A stretch of DNA of 64,000 nt from Sulfurospirillum halorespirans DSM 13726 (GTDB lineage: Bacteria > Campylobacterota > Campylobacteria > Campylobacterales > Sulfurospirillaceae): contig NZ_CP017111.1 in the NCBI RefSeq assembly GCF_001723605.1, forward strand, positions 2,914,001 through 2,978,000. Reading direction: 5' to 3'. Below are positions 17,798 to 25,923 of the stretch, one piece after another. The position numbers and the translations under genes are program-made. The notes under the pieces were generated by a model. It was not told the DNA's origin, made no database searches, and was given only the letters and a program-made list of their open reading frames with translations. Numbering within the stretch: position 1 is the stretch's first letter; each line of letters begins with the position of its first letter.

Positions 17798-19692
17798 GAG
17801 GCATTTGCTTTTGTACGCCTTTGGCGTTCATAGTGCGAGCCTTTCCGCTTCATTGCAGTCTGAATAGCATCAATACATCCAGCCAGTCCAAAAAACCACT
17901 TTTGATACACCTTCATCCAATCAAGAAGCTTTTGGTACGCCTCCTCTTCCGTGGAGGTACTGCGCACTTCTATCTTAGCAATTTCAATTTCATATGGCAT
18001 TAGCATAGATTGAGCAATATGCCAGATAGCTTGCTTGAACATCTCTGTCTCGGTTACACTGCGAAAATCATAAATCTGTTTTTGAAGTGCCTGTAGCTCT
18101 GATAGATTCATCTTCTCTTGATCAGCTTTTTCGCACACTGTTGCGATCTGGAGAAACAATGACTCAACGCCCTCTCGTTGTTTGGCAATATAGGCAATCA
18201 TGATCTTAAGCTTTTTTTCGACAAGATCTTTAACGTTTTTTAACTCTTTAGGCTTTATTTTTTTGAGTACGATTGGTTTTTTGACCTTAAATTGATCTAC
18301 TTTTGTTTTGATAACTTCAGCAAAAGGAAGTTCAAGGGCACCATGAATTCGCGCACCTCCTTCTGTGGCATTAATGGTTAGCATGCTCTCTTTTGTATCA
18401 CGAATATCTTTTTCGAAAAAGCCACGGAACATATTCCATACCGCTATCGTACGTATTTTTTTACCCCCACCATACGCTTCAACCCAACCGTCATTTTTAT
18501 TTTGTTTGACTTCATCTTGACCAAATAAGTGCCCTGAAGAGTGACTCATGCCATCTTCACCATACGCCAAATCTTGTCCAATAAGGACACATGTGTGAAA
18601 ATGGCTGTGATAAATAAGCTCATACGCCATATTGGCGGCACTCATACCCATCCCGATATATCCCCACTCTTGAGGTCCAGGAAGTGTCATATAGCCAAAA
18701 GGGCGCATACTCATCTGTATGACACCCCCTTTGATATTATCGATGACTTCAGGATGTTGCAGTGAACTTAAGGCAAAAATCACGCCATCAAATGCCTCCT
18801 TGGGAGTATCTTTGAAAAAACGTCCCGTCAGAGGAACCCTTTCCATAGAGACAACAATATCAGGCTTAATTCCATGGCGTGTTAAGACAGGAAAACTCGC
18901 ATCAACCGCAACGATGGTTACATAAGGAGTTATCTCTTTGAGAAGGGGAAGTTGTTTTGCCAAAGAAGGACCCGTGGATGCCAAAACGGCAATTTCTGTA
19001 TTTTTAGCTTTTTTAATCAATTCAAAAAGAGAGGGTGTTTGAAGCATCAATGGTAAGTTCATAAAATGATGCTCCATTCCAATGAGTGAGTCTATCGCAT
19101 CATTGCCAATGCCTGCAATAATTTGCTGAATTCCTTCAATAAAGGCTCTATTGGCTTTCATCATGATGTCATGATACGTTTCATAGTAAGAGCTCATAAT
19201 ATGCAAATCATATAATTTGACATATTTTTGCTCTTCTAATTTGGAGAAAAAACCTGCCATATTAGGTTTACTAATTTGAGACGATGCAACAAGCACCAAG
19301 CGACCATTTTTTAATGCTTCAGAAAAATCAATTAAATGAAATACGATATAAACAATTGAAGGATCAGGTTCTATGACAAGAATACGTTTATGTTCTATAT
19401 TTTGAAGGAGTTCGTACAATAATACCCCATTACCAAAACCAAAAAAATAGAGATACGGATAGGTCTGGTATTGTTTGTACTGATCACGTTGGGTGATAAG
19501 AATATCGTGTGGTTTTGCATCATAAAGAGGCTTAAAACTCTGTGTATGAACGAGATTGAGAGTCTCTATATTCTCTTGTTCTATAAAAACTTCATACAAT
19601 AACGCTTCTTTCGCTTTTTGCATTGCTTCTGCAAAAATTGGGCTTACTTTGTGTAGCTCCGAAAAATTTTTTTCATATAAATCCATTGGCAT
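17794..19692 (-). CDS. maf: Maf family (motility accessory factor) flagellin glycosyltransferase
   Basis: This 632-residue protein matches Maf/DUF115 proteins. An N-terminal region holds YLYFFGFGNGVLLYELL. The MAF_flag10/DUF115 core has LASTGPSLAKQLPLLKE, IVAVDASFPVLTRHGIKPD and IGQDLAYGEDGMSHSSGH. Maf proteins transfer nonulosonic acids (pseudaminic or legionaminic acid) to serine or threonine of flagellin before export and are needed for motility in Campylobacter, Helicobacter and Aeromonas. It sits directly downstream of flagellin on the same strand, separated by a strong terminator. Two ATG codons (19692 and 19686) could start it; the second is better spaced from AAGG. No nonulosonate synthase gene is present in this window. 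Confidence 0.88.
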   Translation of the reverse strand: MPMDLYEKNFSELHKVSPIFAEAMQKAKEALLYEVFIEQENIETLNLVHTQSFKPLYDAKPHDILITQRDQYKQYQTYPYLYFFGFGNGVLLYELLQNIEHKRILVIEPDPSIVYIVFHLIDFSEALKNGRLVLVASSQISKPNMAGFFSKLEEQKYVKLYDLHIMSSYYETYHDIMMKANRAFIEGIQQIIAGIGNDAIDSLIGMEHHFMNLPLMLQTPSLFELIKKAKNTEIAVLASTGPSLAKQLPLLKEITPYVTIVAVDASFPVLTRHGIKPDIVVSMERVPLTGRFFKDTPKEAFDGVIFALSSLQHPEVIDNIKGGVIQMSMRPFGYMTLPGPQEWGYIGMGMSAANMAYELIYHSHFHTCVLIGQDLAYGEDGMSHSSGHLFGQDEVKQNKNDGWVEAYGGGKKIRTIAVWNMFRGFFEKDIRDTKESMLTINATEGGARIHGALELPFAEVIKTKVDQFKVKKPIVLKKIKPKELKNVKDLVEKKLKIMIAYIAKQREGVESLFLQIATVCEKADQEKMNLSELQALQKQIYDFRSVTETEMFKQAIWHIAQSMLMPYEIEIAKIEVRSTSTEEEAYQKLLDWMKVYQKWFFGLAGCIDAIQTAMKRKGSHYERQRRTKANAS

Positions 19693-19741
19693 ACACCTTA
19701 AAAAAATATCTTTTTCGTTTAAAGCAAAATATATACCGTAA

Positions 19742-19782
19742 TAAAAAAAGGGGAGCTAGCGGATATTCTCCGCTAGCTCCCC
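19742..19782 (-). terminator. Rho-independent terminator of flagellin
   Basis: A perfect 14-bp stem (GGGGAGCTAGCGGA pairing with its complement across the 5-base loop TATTC) occupies 19750-19782. Read on the minus strand it is followed directly by CTTTTTTTAT. This is a classic strong intrinsic terminator just after the flagellin stop and would insulate the maf gene from full flagellin-level expression. Confidence 0.93.
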
Positions 19783-19808
19783 TTCGAGTAGCACTACGCT
19801 ATTTTAAA

Positions 19809-21272
19809 CTATTGAAGTAGTTTAAGTACGTTTTCTTGTGAAGCGTTAGCTTGGCTCAATGCATAACTTCCTGATTGTGAAAGAATGTTATATTTTGAGT
19901 AATTTGCTGACTCAGTCGCAAAGTCAACGTCACGGATTTGAGATTCCGCTGATGTAACGTTTACTTGTGTAACAGAGATATTGCTGATGGTTGATTCCAA
20001 TTGATTTTGAACAGAACCAATATCCGCACGAATACTATCAAGTGTCTCTTGCGCCGTTTGAGCAATGGAGATCATCGCTTGTGCACCCGCATACGTGGTT
20101 ACACCTGCTGTCAAATCTTCGCCATACCCTGTCGCTGTTGAACTCGTATACGCACCTATTGCATCCGCATCACCAGAAGAAATTTCACCCATCATATCGC
20201 TAAGGCTTAAGCTCGCTTCTGCTGCACTGCTTAGACCTGTTGAGCTATAACCCGTTACAACAATATCTGCTGCACCAGAACGTGTGAGTGTTAAACGTCC
20301 TGTATAATCACCTGCAGAGATACCTACAGTAGTCAATGATCCACCTGAAAGTTGGATTGCTCTACCATCCGTTGAAGTAAGCTCTAATTTACCTTCAGCG
20401 TCAATACTTGCACTAACACCTGTTGTGTCAGAGTATTGATTGATCGCATCGACGACAGTACCGCTACTATCATTTTTTTCTACATCAAGAGATGATGCAA
20501 TGGTAATACCATTGATAGTAAGATTTGTAATCGTACCAGAAGCAATAGCTGTACTACCTGTTTCAGTTAAGCTCCAGCTCGCCGTGACGCCTGTTGCATC
20601 TGTACTTTTATTGATCTCATCTGCTAATGCACCAATACCTGTGCCCGCACTGGTACTAATAACAACAGAAGCAATTTTAACATCCGCACCCGTAGAAGAA
20701 GAGAATGTAAGCGTTGCTTCACCAAGAGTTGTTCCCATATCACTGGTTTCAAAACGTGTTTGACCAATTTTATCAGAACTTGTTGATGCAATACTCATAC
20801 TGACCGTTTGGTTAGAATACGCACCAATTTGGAACTCAGAGTTGGTAAAGTTACCTGAAAGAAGGTTTTTACCATTGTATGAAGTGGTAGACGCGATGTT
20901 ATCAAGCTCTTCCAACAAAGAAGCGATGTCAGATTGAAGTGCTTGACGTGAACTTGAACTTTGACCATCTTGCGCAGCTTGTACAGCTTTGGTTTTGATG
21001 GTATCAAGAATGCTAATTTGCTCATCCATCGCACCATCTGCAATTTGAGCGATAGATACTCCATCGTTCGCATTAGAGATCGCTTGGCTAAGAGAACTAG
21101 CTTGTGAACGAAGAGAGTCAGCAATTGACATACCTGATGCATCATCAGCTGCAGAGTTGATTCTCAAACCTGAAGACAATTTGGAGAGCGAGTCGTTCAA
21201 ACTGTTACTTGTTTTGTTAAGGCTGGTTTGCGCAGTAAGAGCCGCAATGTTCGTGTTAATACGGAAACTCAT
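19809..21272 (-). CDS. flaA: Flagellin
   Basis: The 487-residue protein has conserved flagellin ends. The N-terminal D0/D1 region runs from MSFRINTNIAALTAQ to about residue 170, and the C-terminal D1/D0 region ends SQANASQENVLKLLQ. The central part (about 180-400) is rich in Ser, Thr, Gly and Ala and is the surface-exposed region expected to carry O-linked glycans. It is exported by the flagellar type III apparatus without a cleaved signal. Expression is driven by a sigma-28 promoter at 21328-21354 and ended by its own terminator. Only one flagellin gene lies in this window. It contains no copy of the TTACATGTAA palindrome. Confidence 0.97.
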   Translation of the reverse strand: MSFRINTNIAALTAQTSLNKTSNSLNDSLSKLSSGLRINSAADDASGMSIADSLRSQASSLSQAISNANDGVSIAQIADGAMDEQISILDTIKTKAVQAAQDGQSSSSRQALQSDIASLLEELDNIASTTSYNGKNLLSGNFTNSEFQIGAYSNQTVSMSIASTSSDKIGQTRFETSDMGTTLGEATLTFSSSTGADVKIASVVISTSAGTGIGALADEINKSTDATGVTASWSLTETGSTAIASGTITNLTINGITIASSLDVEKNDSSGTVVDAINQYSDTTGVSASIDAEGKLELTSTDGRAIQLSGGSLTTVGISAGDYTGRLTLTRSGAADIVVTGYSSTGLSSAAEASLSLSDMMGEISSGDADAIGAYTSSTATGYGEDLTAGVTTYAGAQAMISIAQTAQETLDSIRADIGSVQNQLESTISNISVTQVNVTSAESQIRDVDFATESANYSKYNILSQSGSYALSQANASQENVLKLLQ

Positions 21273-21327
21273 GATAAATCCTTTTATCTTTGGTATTTCG
21301 CAGGCGTCCTTGCCTTTGATGAAAACA

Positions 21328-21354
21328 AGATCGTCGCCTCAAAAAAAAACTTTA
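21328..21354 (-). promoter_or_regulatory. Sigma-28 (FliA) promoter of flagellin, with a T9 tract in the spacer
   Basis: On the minus strand the sequence reads TAAAGTTT, eleven bases, then GACGATCT. This matches the flagellar sigma-28 consensus TAAAGTTT-N11-GCCGATAA exactly in the -35 element and in spacing, with three differences in the -10 element. The spacer includes part of a run of nine T (plus-strand A9 at 21341-21349), so slippage there would change promoter spacing. It lies about 55 bases upstream of the flagellin ATG. Confidence 0.88.
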
Positions 21355-21408
21355 ATCCCAAGCGCTATTTTTAAAAAGATTTTTTTTAGATAGAATACAC
21401 AAAAATGT

Positions 21409-21418
21409 TTACATGTAA
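21409..21418. repeat. TTACATGTAA palindrome upstream of topA
   Basis: A perfect copy of the window-wide 10-bp palindrome sits 12 bases upstream of the topA start codon, in the divergent flagellin-topA intergenic region. Confidence 0.95.
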
Positions 21419-21430
21419 AATGGAAAAGAA

Positions 21431-23503
21431 TTGAAAAATCTCATTATTGTCGAATCCCCGACTAAAGCAAAAACGATTAAGAACTTTTTAGGTAAAGACT
21501 ACACAGTTGTCGCTTCCAAAGGACATATCCGCGATCTTCCCAAAAGCAGTTTTGGTATCAAGATCGACAACCAAACCTTTACCCCAGAGTACCGCATCCC
21601 TAAAGATCATGCGGCGGTGGTGAAAGAGATCAAAGATCTCGCAAAAACGGCTGATCAAGTCTATATCGCGACCGATGAGGACCGCGAGGGTGAAGCTATT
21701 GGTTTTCATATCGCTACGGCCATTGGTAAAGACCCACAGTCACTTCCACGTATCGTCTTTCATGAGATTACCAAAACTGCAATCACCCATGCGCTTGAAA
21801 ATCCTAGGGTTTTAGATGCGAGTAGCATTAACGCGCAACAAGCGAGACGCTTGCTAGATCGAATCGTTGGGTACAAGCTCTCTCCACTCCTCTCATCCAA
21901 AATCCAAAAAGGGTTAAGTGCAGGACGGGTTCAATCGTCCAGTCTTAAAATCATCGTGGATCGTGAAAAAGAGATCAAAGCCTTTAAAGAAGAAGAGTTC
22001 TGGAGCATCGATGCACTGTTTAACAAAACCATTGAATCCTCTTTGGTCGAGTTTGAAGGTGAAAAAATCGAAAAAATGACGATCACTAACACGGAACGTG
22101 CGCATGTGATCAAAGAAAAACTTCTCACAGAAGCTTTTAAAGTAGCCCTTTTAGAGAAAAAAGAGCGCGAAAGCTCTCCAAGTCCTGCGTTTATGACATC
22201 CACACTTCAACAAAGTGCGTCTAGTAGCCTAGGCTATTCACCTAAAAAAAGTATGATGATCGCGCAAACCTTGTACGAAGGTGTTAAAACACACCAAGGT
22301 GTCATGGGTGTCATCACCTATATGAGAACCGACTCCTTGAATATTTCCAAGGAAGCAATCGAAGCGGCACGTGATCAAATCAAAAAAAACTATGGCGATG
22401 CGTATCTGCCTGAAAAACCACGTTTTTATGCCAACAAATCTAAAAGTGCCCAAGAGGCGCACGAAGCGATTCGCCCTACTATCTTAGAATTTACTCCAAA
22501 TATTGCCAAAGAGTTCCTAAAACCAGATGAACTCAAACTCTATACACTGATCTACAACCGCTTTTTAGCGTCTCAAATGAACAATGCACGTTTTGAATCC
22601 CAAACGCTGATGTTTGAAAGCAACAGTGGAAAGTTCAAAGCCAGCGGTCGCAAGCTTCTTTTTGATGGTTTTTATAAAGTGTATGGCGACAATGACAAAG
22701 ACAAGCTTTTACCTGACCTTGCATTGGGACAAGAGGTCAAACTGACCAAAATTGATGCAAACCAACACTTTACAGAGCCACCATCACGTTACTCAGAAGC
22801 GAGCCTCATTAAAAAACTTGAAGGTCTTGGCATTGGTCGTCCATCAACCTATGCACCAACCATCTCGGTTTTAACGGCGCGTGATTACATTACGATTGAG
22901 AAAAAACAGATCATTCCTACCGAAATTGCCTTTCAAGTAACCGAGCTTTTAGAAAAGCATTTTCCCCAAATCGTTGACTCCTCGTTTACCTCTACTATGG
23001 AAGAGAGACTCGACTTAATCGCTGAAGACAAAGAGGATTGGCAGGCAATTTTATGGGAATTTTATGAGCCTTTTGAAGCACAAGTTGCCAAAGGTAAAAC
23101 GGACATCGAAAGCCAAAAAGTGGTTGTTTTCACAGGCGAAATATGTCCAGATTGTGGTAAAGAACTTGTCAGACGTAAAGGTCGTTTTGGCGAGTTTATT
23201 GCATGCAGTACTTATCCTACATGTAAATACACCCAAAACCTTAAAAAAGTAAGTGAAACAGCGCCTAAGGAGAAAATAACCCTTGCGGTGCCTTGTCCTG
23301 AATGTGGAGGACCGATTTTGGAGCGTAGTTCACGTAGAGGTAAATTCTTTGGTTGTGGTAACTACCCAAAATGTAAATTTATCTCTAACCACGAACCGAC
23401 GGAGAAAAAATGTCCTGAGTGTGACTACATTATGGCAAAACGTGAACTGCGTAAAAAAGAGATTTTTGAATGTATCAAATGCAAACACAAAGAGGACGCT
23501 TAA
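21431..23503 (+). CDS. topA: DNA topoisomerase I
   Basis: This type IA topoisomerase relaxes negative supercoils. The 690-residue protein starts at TTG (GGAAAAG precedes it) with KNLIIVESPTKAKTIKNFLG, the TOPRIM start. It continues with TDEDREGEAIGFHIA (acidic triad) and the active-site region GVITYMRTDSLNIS, whose Tyr forms the DNA link. Three C-terminal zinc-ribbon-like segments follow: CPDCGKEL...CSTYPTCKY, CPECGGPI...CGNYPKCKF, and CPECDYI...CIKCKHKE. Length and order are typical of Campylobacterota TopA. A near copy of the palindrome (CTACATGTAA, 23217) lies inside the first zinc ribbon. Confidence 0.97.
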   Translation: MKNLIIVESPTKAKTIKNFLGKDYTVVASKGHIRDLPKSSFGIKIDNQTFTPEYRIPKDHAAVVKEIKDLAKTADQVYIATDEDREGEAIGFHIATAIGKDPQSLPRIVFHEITKTAITHALENPRVLDASSINAQQARRLLDRIVGYKLSPLLSSKIQKGLSAGRVQSSSLKIIVDREKEIKAFKEEEFWSIDALFNKTIESSLVEFEGEKIEKMTITNTERAHVIKEKLLTEAFKVALLEKKERESSPSPAFMTSTLQQSASSSLGYSPKKSMMIAQTLYEGVKTHQGVMGVITYMRTDSLNISKEAIEAARDQIKKNYGDAYLPEKPRFYANKSKSAQEAHEAIRPTILEFTPNIAKEFLKPDELKLYTLIYNRFLASQMNNARFESQTLMFESNSGKFKASGRKLLFDGFYKVYGDNDKDKLLPDLALGQEVKLTKIDANQHFTEPPSRYSEASLIKKLEGLGIGRPSTYAPTISVLTARDYITIEKKQIIPTEIAFQVTELLEKHFPQIVDSSFTSTMEERLDLIAEDKEDWQAILWEFYEPFEAQVAKGKTDIESQKVVVFTGEICPDCGKELVRRKGRFGEFIACSTYPTCKYTQNLKKVSETAPKEKITLAVPCPECGGPILERSSRRGKFFGCGNYPKCKFISNHEPTEKKCPECDYIMAKRELRKKEIFECIKCKHKEDA

Positions 23504-23526
23504 GTCGTTTTGACAGATAAAACCCT

Positions 23527-23575
23527 ACGCACCCTTGGTGCTTGACTGCTTGCAAATCTGAATCTACAAGCAGTC
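23527..23575. repeat. Truncated copy E of the dispersed intergenic repeat, with terminator-like hairpin
   Basis: Downstream of topA the sequence ACGCACC-CTTGGTGC matches one end of the ~100-bp repeat. It is followed by a 9-bp hairpin, GACTGCTTG (23544-23552) pairing with CAAGCAGTC (23567-23575). This corresponds to the outer CTTGCAAA hairpin seen beside copies B and C. The remaining two-thirds of the element is missing. The hairpin may serve as the topA terminator, although no strong T-run follows. Confidence 0.6.
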
Positions 23576-23581
23576 TCAACT

Positions 23582-23591
23582 TTACATGTAA
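23582..23591. repeat. TTACATGTAA palindrome supplying the bioB ribosome-binding region
   Basis: A perfect palindrome copy ends in TAA followed by GGAA, so the last bases of the palindrome and the next two form AAGGAA, 9 bases upstream of the bioB ATG. Confidence 0.9.
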
Positions 23592-23604
23592 GGAATCTTC
23601 ATTG

Positions 23605-24450
23605 ATGAAAAAATCAATCTTTTTATGTTCTATTTGTAATATCTCCAGTGGAAGCTGTGCCGAGGATTGTGGATTTTGTACGCAAAGTGCGCACCATCAT
23701 GCGGACATTGAACGTTACAAATATAAACCTGTCGATCAAATTGTTTTTGAAGCAAAAAGTGCCGCGAGCAATGGTGCTTTAGGATTTTGCCTTGTTACCT
23801 CAGGGCTGGGATTGGATGATAAAAAACTCGCCTTTGTCACCGAAGCGGCGCGCGCAGTGCGTTCAGTTCTTCCTGAGATTCATCTCATTGCCTGTAATGG
23901 CATGGCAAATGTTGAGCAACTGCGCGCCCTTAAAGAGGCTGGTGTGAACTCGTACAACCACAACCTTGAGAGCTCCCAAGCGTTTTATAAAACAATCTGC
24001 ACCACACACACATGGGAAAGTCGTTATGAAACCTGTTTACATGTAAAAGAATCAGGACTCTTCTTGTGCAGTGGTGGCATTTTTGGGTTAGGCGAAAGTA
24101 AAGAAGATCGCGCTTCGTTTATCGAAAGTGTCAAATCACTGAACCCTGAGACGATGCCACTGAATTTTTACATTCAAAACCCCGCACTGCCACTCAAAGC
24201 AAACCCGTTAAGTGAAGCAGAAGCGTTAGAAATTATTACGCAAGTAAGAGCGGCATTGCCCAATACAAGACTGATGGTCGCGGGTGGACGTGAGATCACA
24301 TTTGTTAGCCCCAATTGCGATATATTTGCAGCCGGAGCCGATGCCATCGTTATTGGAGACTATCTGACCACCAAAGGTGAACTGCCTAAAAAAGATCGCG
24401 AAATGATCACACGTTTAGGATACGACATTGCATCAAGCTGTCACGCGTAG
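23605..24450 (+). CDS. bioB: Biotin synthase
   Basis: This radical SAM enzyme inserts sulfur into dethiobiotin. The start at ATG 23605 (MKKSIFLCSICN) is preferred over an in-frame ATG at 23542 because AAGGAA lies just upstream and the longer version would read through the hairpin region. The protein has the cluster motif CAEDCGFC, then YNHNLESSQAFY and ICTTHTWESRYETC, the expected BioB substrate and auxiliary-cluster residues. At 281 residues it is shorter than the E. coli enzyme, as is usual in Campylobacterota. Palindrome 24037 is in frame and encodes LHVK. Confidence 0.93.
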   Translation: MKKSIFLCSICNISSGSCAEDCGFCTQSAHHHADIERYKYKPVDQIVFEAKSAASNGALGFCLVTSGLGLDDKKLAFVTEAARAVRSVLPEIHLIACNGMANVEQLRALKEAGVNSYNHNLESSQAFYKTICTTHTWESRYETCLHVKESGLFLCSGGIFGLGESKEDRASFIESVKSLNPETMPLNFYIQNPALPLKANPLSEAEALEIITQVRAALPNTRLMVAGGREITFVSPNCDIFAAGADAIVIGDYLTTKGELPKKDREMITRLGYDIASSCHA

Positions 24451-24467
24451 CAGATTTACTGCTACGC
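24445..24467 (+). terminator. Hairpin overlapping the bioB stop codon
   Basis: GCGTAGCAG pairs with CTGCTACGC across a 5-base loop (ATTTA), giving a 9-bp stem that includes the bioB TAG. No strong T-run follows, so it may act in RNA stability or as a weak terminator. Confidence 0.5.
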
Positions 24468-24556
24468 TCTACCTAAAACTTTGAAACTAACTTTTATACT
24501 ATTCTTCTCTCTAATATAATAACGCTTACAATTTATGAAGCATGCAAAACAAAATT

Positions 24557-24565
24557 TGATATACT
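24557..24565 (+). promoter_or_regulatory. Probable extended -10 promoter of gltA
   Basis: TGATATACT is a TG-n-TATAAT-type extended -10 element 25 bases before the start codon, in an A+T-rich stretch. Campylobacterota housekeeping promoters often have a clear -10 and no strong -35, as here. Confidence 0.5.
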
Positions 24566-24590
24566 ATTTTATTACTAATAAAGGATGCCT

Positions 24591-25877
24591 ATGAGTAAAG
24601 AGACCGTTACCCTTATCGACAATCGTACGGGCACAGAGTATGAATTTCCGATCCTTAAGTCAACACTAGGACCTGATGTTGTAGATATTTCTACCTTCTA
24701 TGGTAACACAGGAATGTTTACGCTTGATCGCGGCTTTACCTCTACGGCAAGCTGTAGGTCACGTATTACCTACATTGATGGGGATCTTGGAAAGTTGATG
24801 TATCGTGGCTACGACATCGCCTACTTGGCAACTAAAAAGTCGTTTTTAGATACCGCTTTTTTACTTTTACACAAAGAACTCCCGAGCAAAGATGAGTACA
24901 AAAACTTTTTGATGGAACTTAAAAAGCGCTCCTTTATTCATGAAAGTATGCGCAAACTCTTCGATGCGTTTCCTGATAATGCGCATCCAATGGCGATTTT
25001 ATCGGCTGCAGTTTCAGCGCTTTCAACCTTTTATTTCGATCACCTCGATATGGACTCACCAGAGCAAGCCAAAGAGATGGCGCACCGCATCATTGCAAAA
25101 ATACCAACGATTGCCGCCTTTTCATACCGCTACTCTCAGGGCTTACCGATCATCTATCCTGACTTAGACAAAGGGTTTACAGAGAATTTTTTATACATGA
25201 TCAGAGGCTATCCTCATCACCATATTGACCTCAAACCGATCGAAGTCAAAGCACTCGACACCATCTTTACCCTGCATGCAGACCACGAGCAAAATGCTTC
25301 TACAACAGCGGTTCGTGTCGTTGCCTCCACCCATGCACATCCGTATGCGGCTATTTCAGCGGGTATTGGTGCACTTTGGGGAAGGGCTCATGGAGGAGCA
25401 AACGAGTCGGTGATTCGTCAGCTTGAACTCATTGGCAGTGTTGAGAATGTGGATAAATTTATTGAAAAAGCAAAAGATCCAAATGATCCGTTTAGACTGA
25501 TGGGCTTTGGTCACAGGGTCTATAAAAACTTCGACCCACGTGCAACGATTTTGAAAAATCTTCAAAAACAGTTGGTCAATGATCTTTCGATTGATAGCGA
25601 ATTGATGGAAGTCGCACACCGAATTGAAGAGATTGCGCTCAATGATGAGTATTTCATTAAACGTAAACTCTACCCCAATATCGACTTCTATTCAGGGCTT
25701 ATTTTGCAAGCGCTTAAAATCCCTAAAGATATGTTTGCCGTTATCTTCGTGATTGGTCGAACGCCTGGGTGGATTGCGCAATGGCTTGAGCTAAAAGAAC
25801 AACCCGACATGAAGATTGCACGCCCGCGCCAACACTACCTTGGACCGCTTGAGCGTACGCCTAAATACGATATATAA
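24591..25877 (+). CDS. gltA: Citrate synthase
   Basis: The enzyme condenses oxaloacetate and acetyl-CoA at the entry to the TCA cycle. I chose ATG 24591 (MSKETVTLID) rather than 24585 because AAGGA would be only one base from the latter. The 428-residue protein has TYIDGDLGKLMYRGYDIAYL, the active-site region ALWGRAHGGANE and GFGHRVYKNFDPRA, including the catalytic His and Asp of type II hexameric citrate synthase. It is a single gene with its own probable promoter. It is convergent with the AMIN-domain gene and shares a palindrome-based terminator with it. Confidence 0.97.
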   Translation: MSKETVTLIDNRTGTEYEFPILKSTLGPDVVDISTFYGNTGMFTLDRGFTSTASCRSRITYIDGDLGKLMYRGYDIAYLATKKSFLDTAFLLLHKELPSKDEYKNFLMELKKRSFIHESMRKLFDAFPDNAHPMAILSAAVSALSTFYFDHLDMDSPEQAKEMAHRIIAKIPTIAAFSYRYSQGLPIIYPDLDKGFTENFLYMIRGYPHHHIDLKPIEVKALDTIFTLHADHEQNASTTAVRVVASTHAHPYAAISAGIGALWGRAHGGANESVIRQLELIGSVENVDKFIEKAKDPNDPFRLMGFGHRVYKNFDPRATILKNLQKQLVNDLSIDSELMEVAHRIEEIALNDEYFIKRKLYPNIDFYSGLILQALKIPKDMFAVIFVIGRTPGWIAQWLELKEQPDMKIARPRQHYLGPLERTPKYDI

Positions 25878-25883
25878 CACCGT

Positions 25884-25913
25884 TTACATGTAAGGATTTT
25901 CCCTTACATGTAA
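25884..25913. terminator. Bidirectional terminator made of two facing TTACATGTAA palindromes
   Basis: Two perfect palindrome copies (25884-25893 and 25904-25913) flank GGATTTTCCC. Since TTTACATGTAAGG is the inverted complement of CCTTACATGTAAA, the pair folds into a roughly 13-bp hairpin. It lies exactly between convergent gltA and the AMIN gene and has CCCTTTT after it on one strand. An equivalent structure is at 60665-60694. Confidence 0.8.
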
Positions 25914-25923
25914 AACCCTTTTC

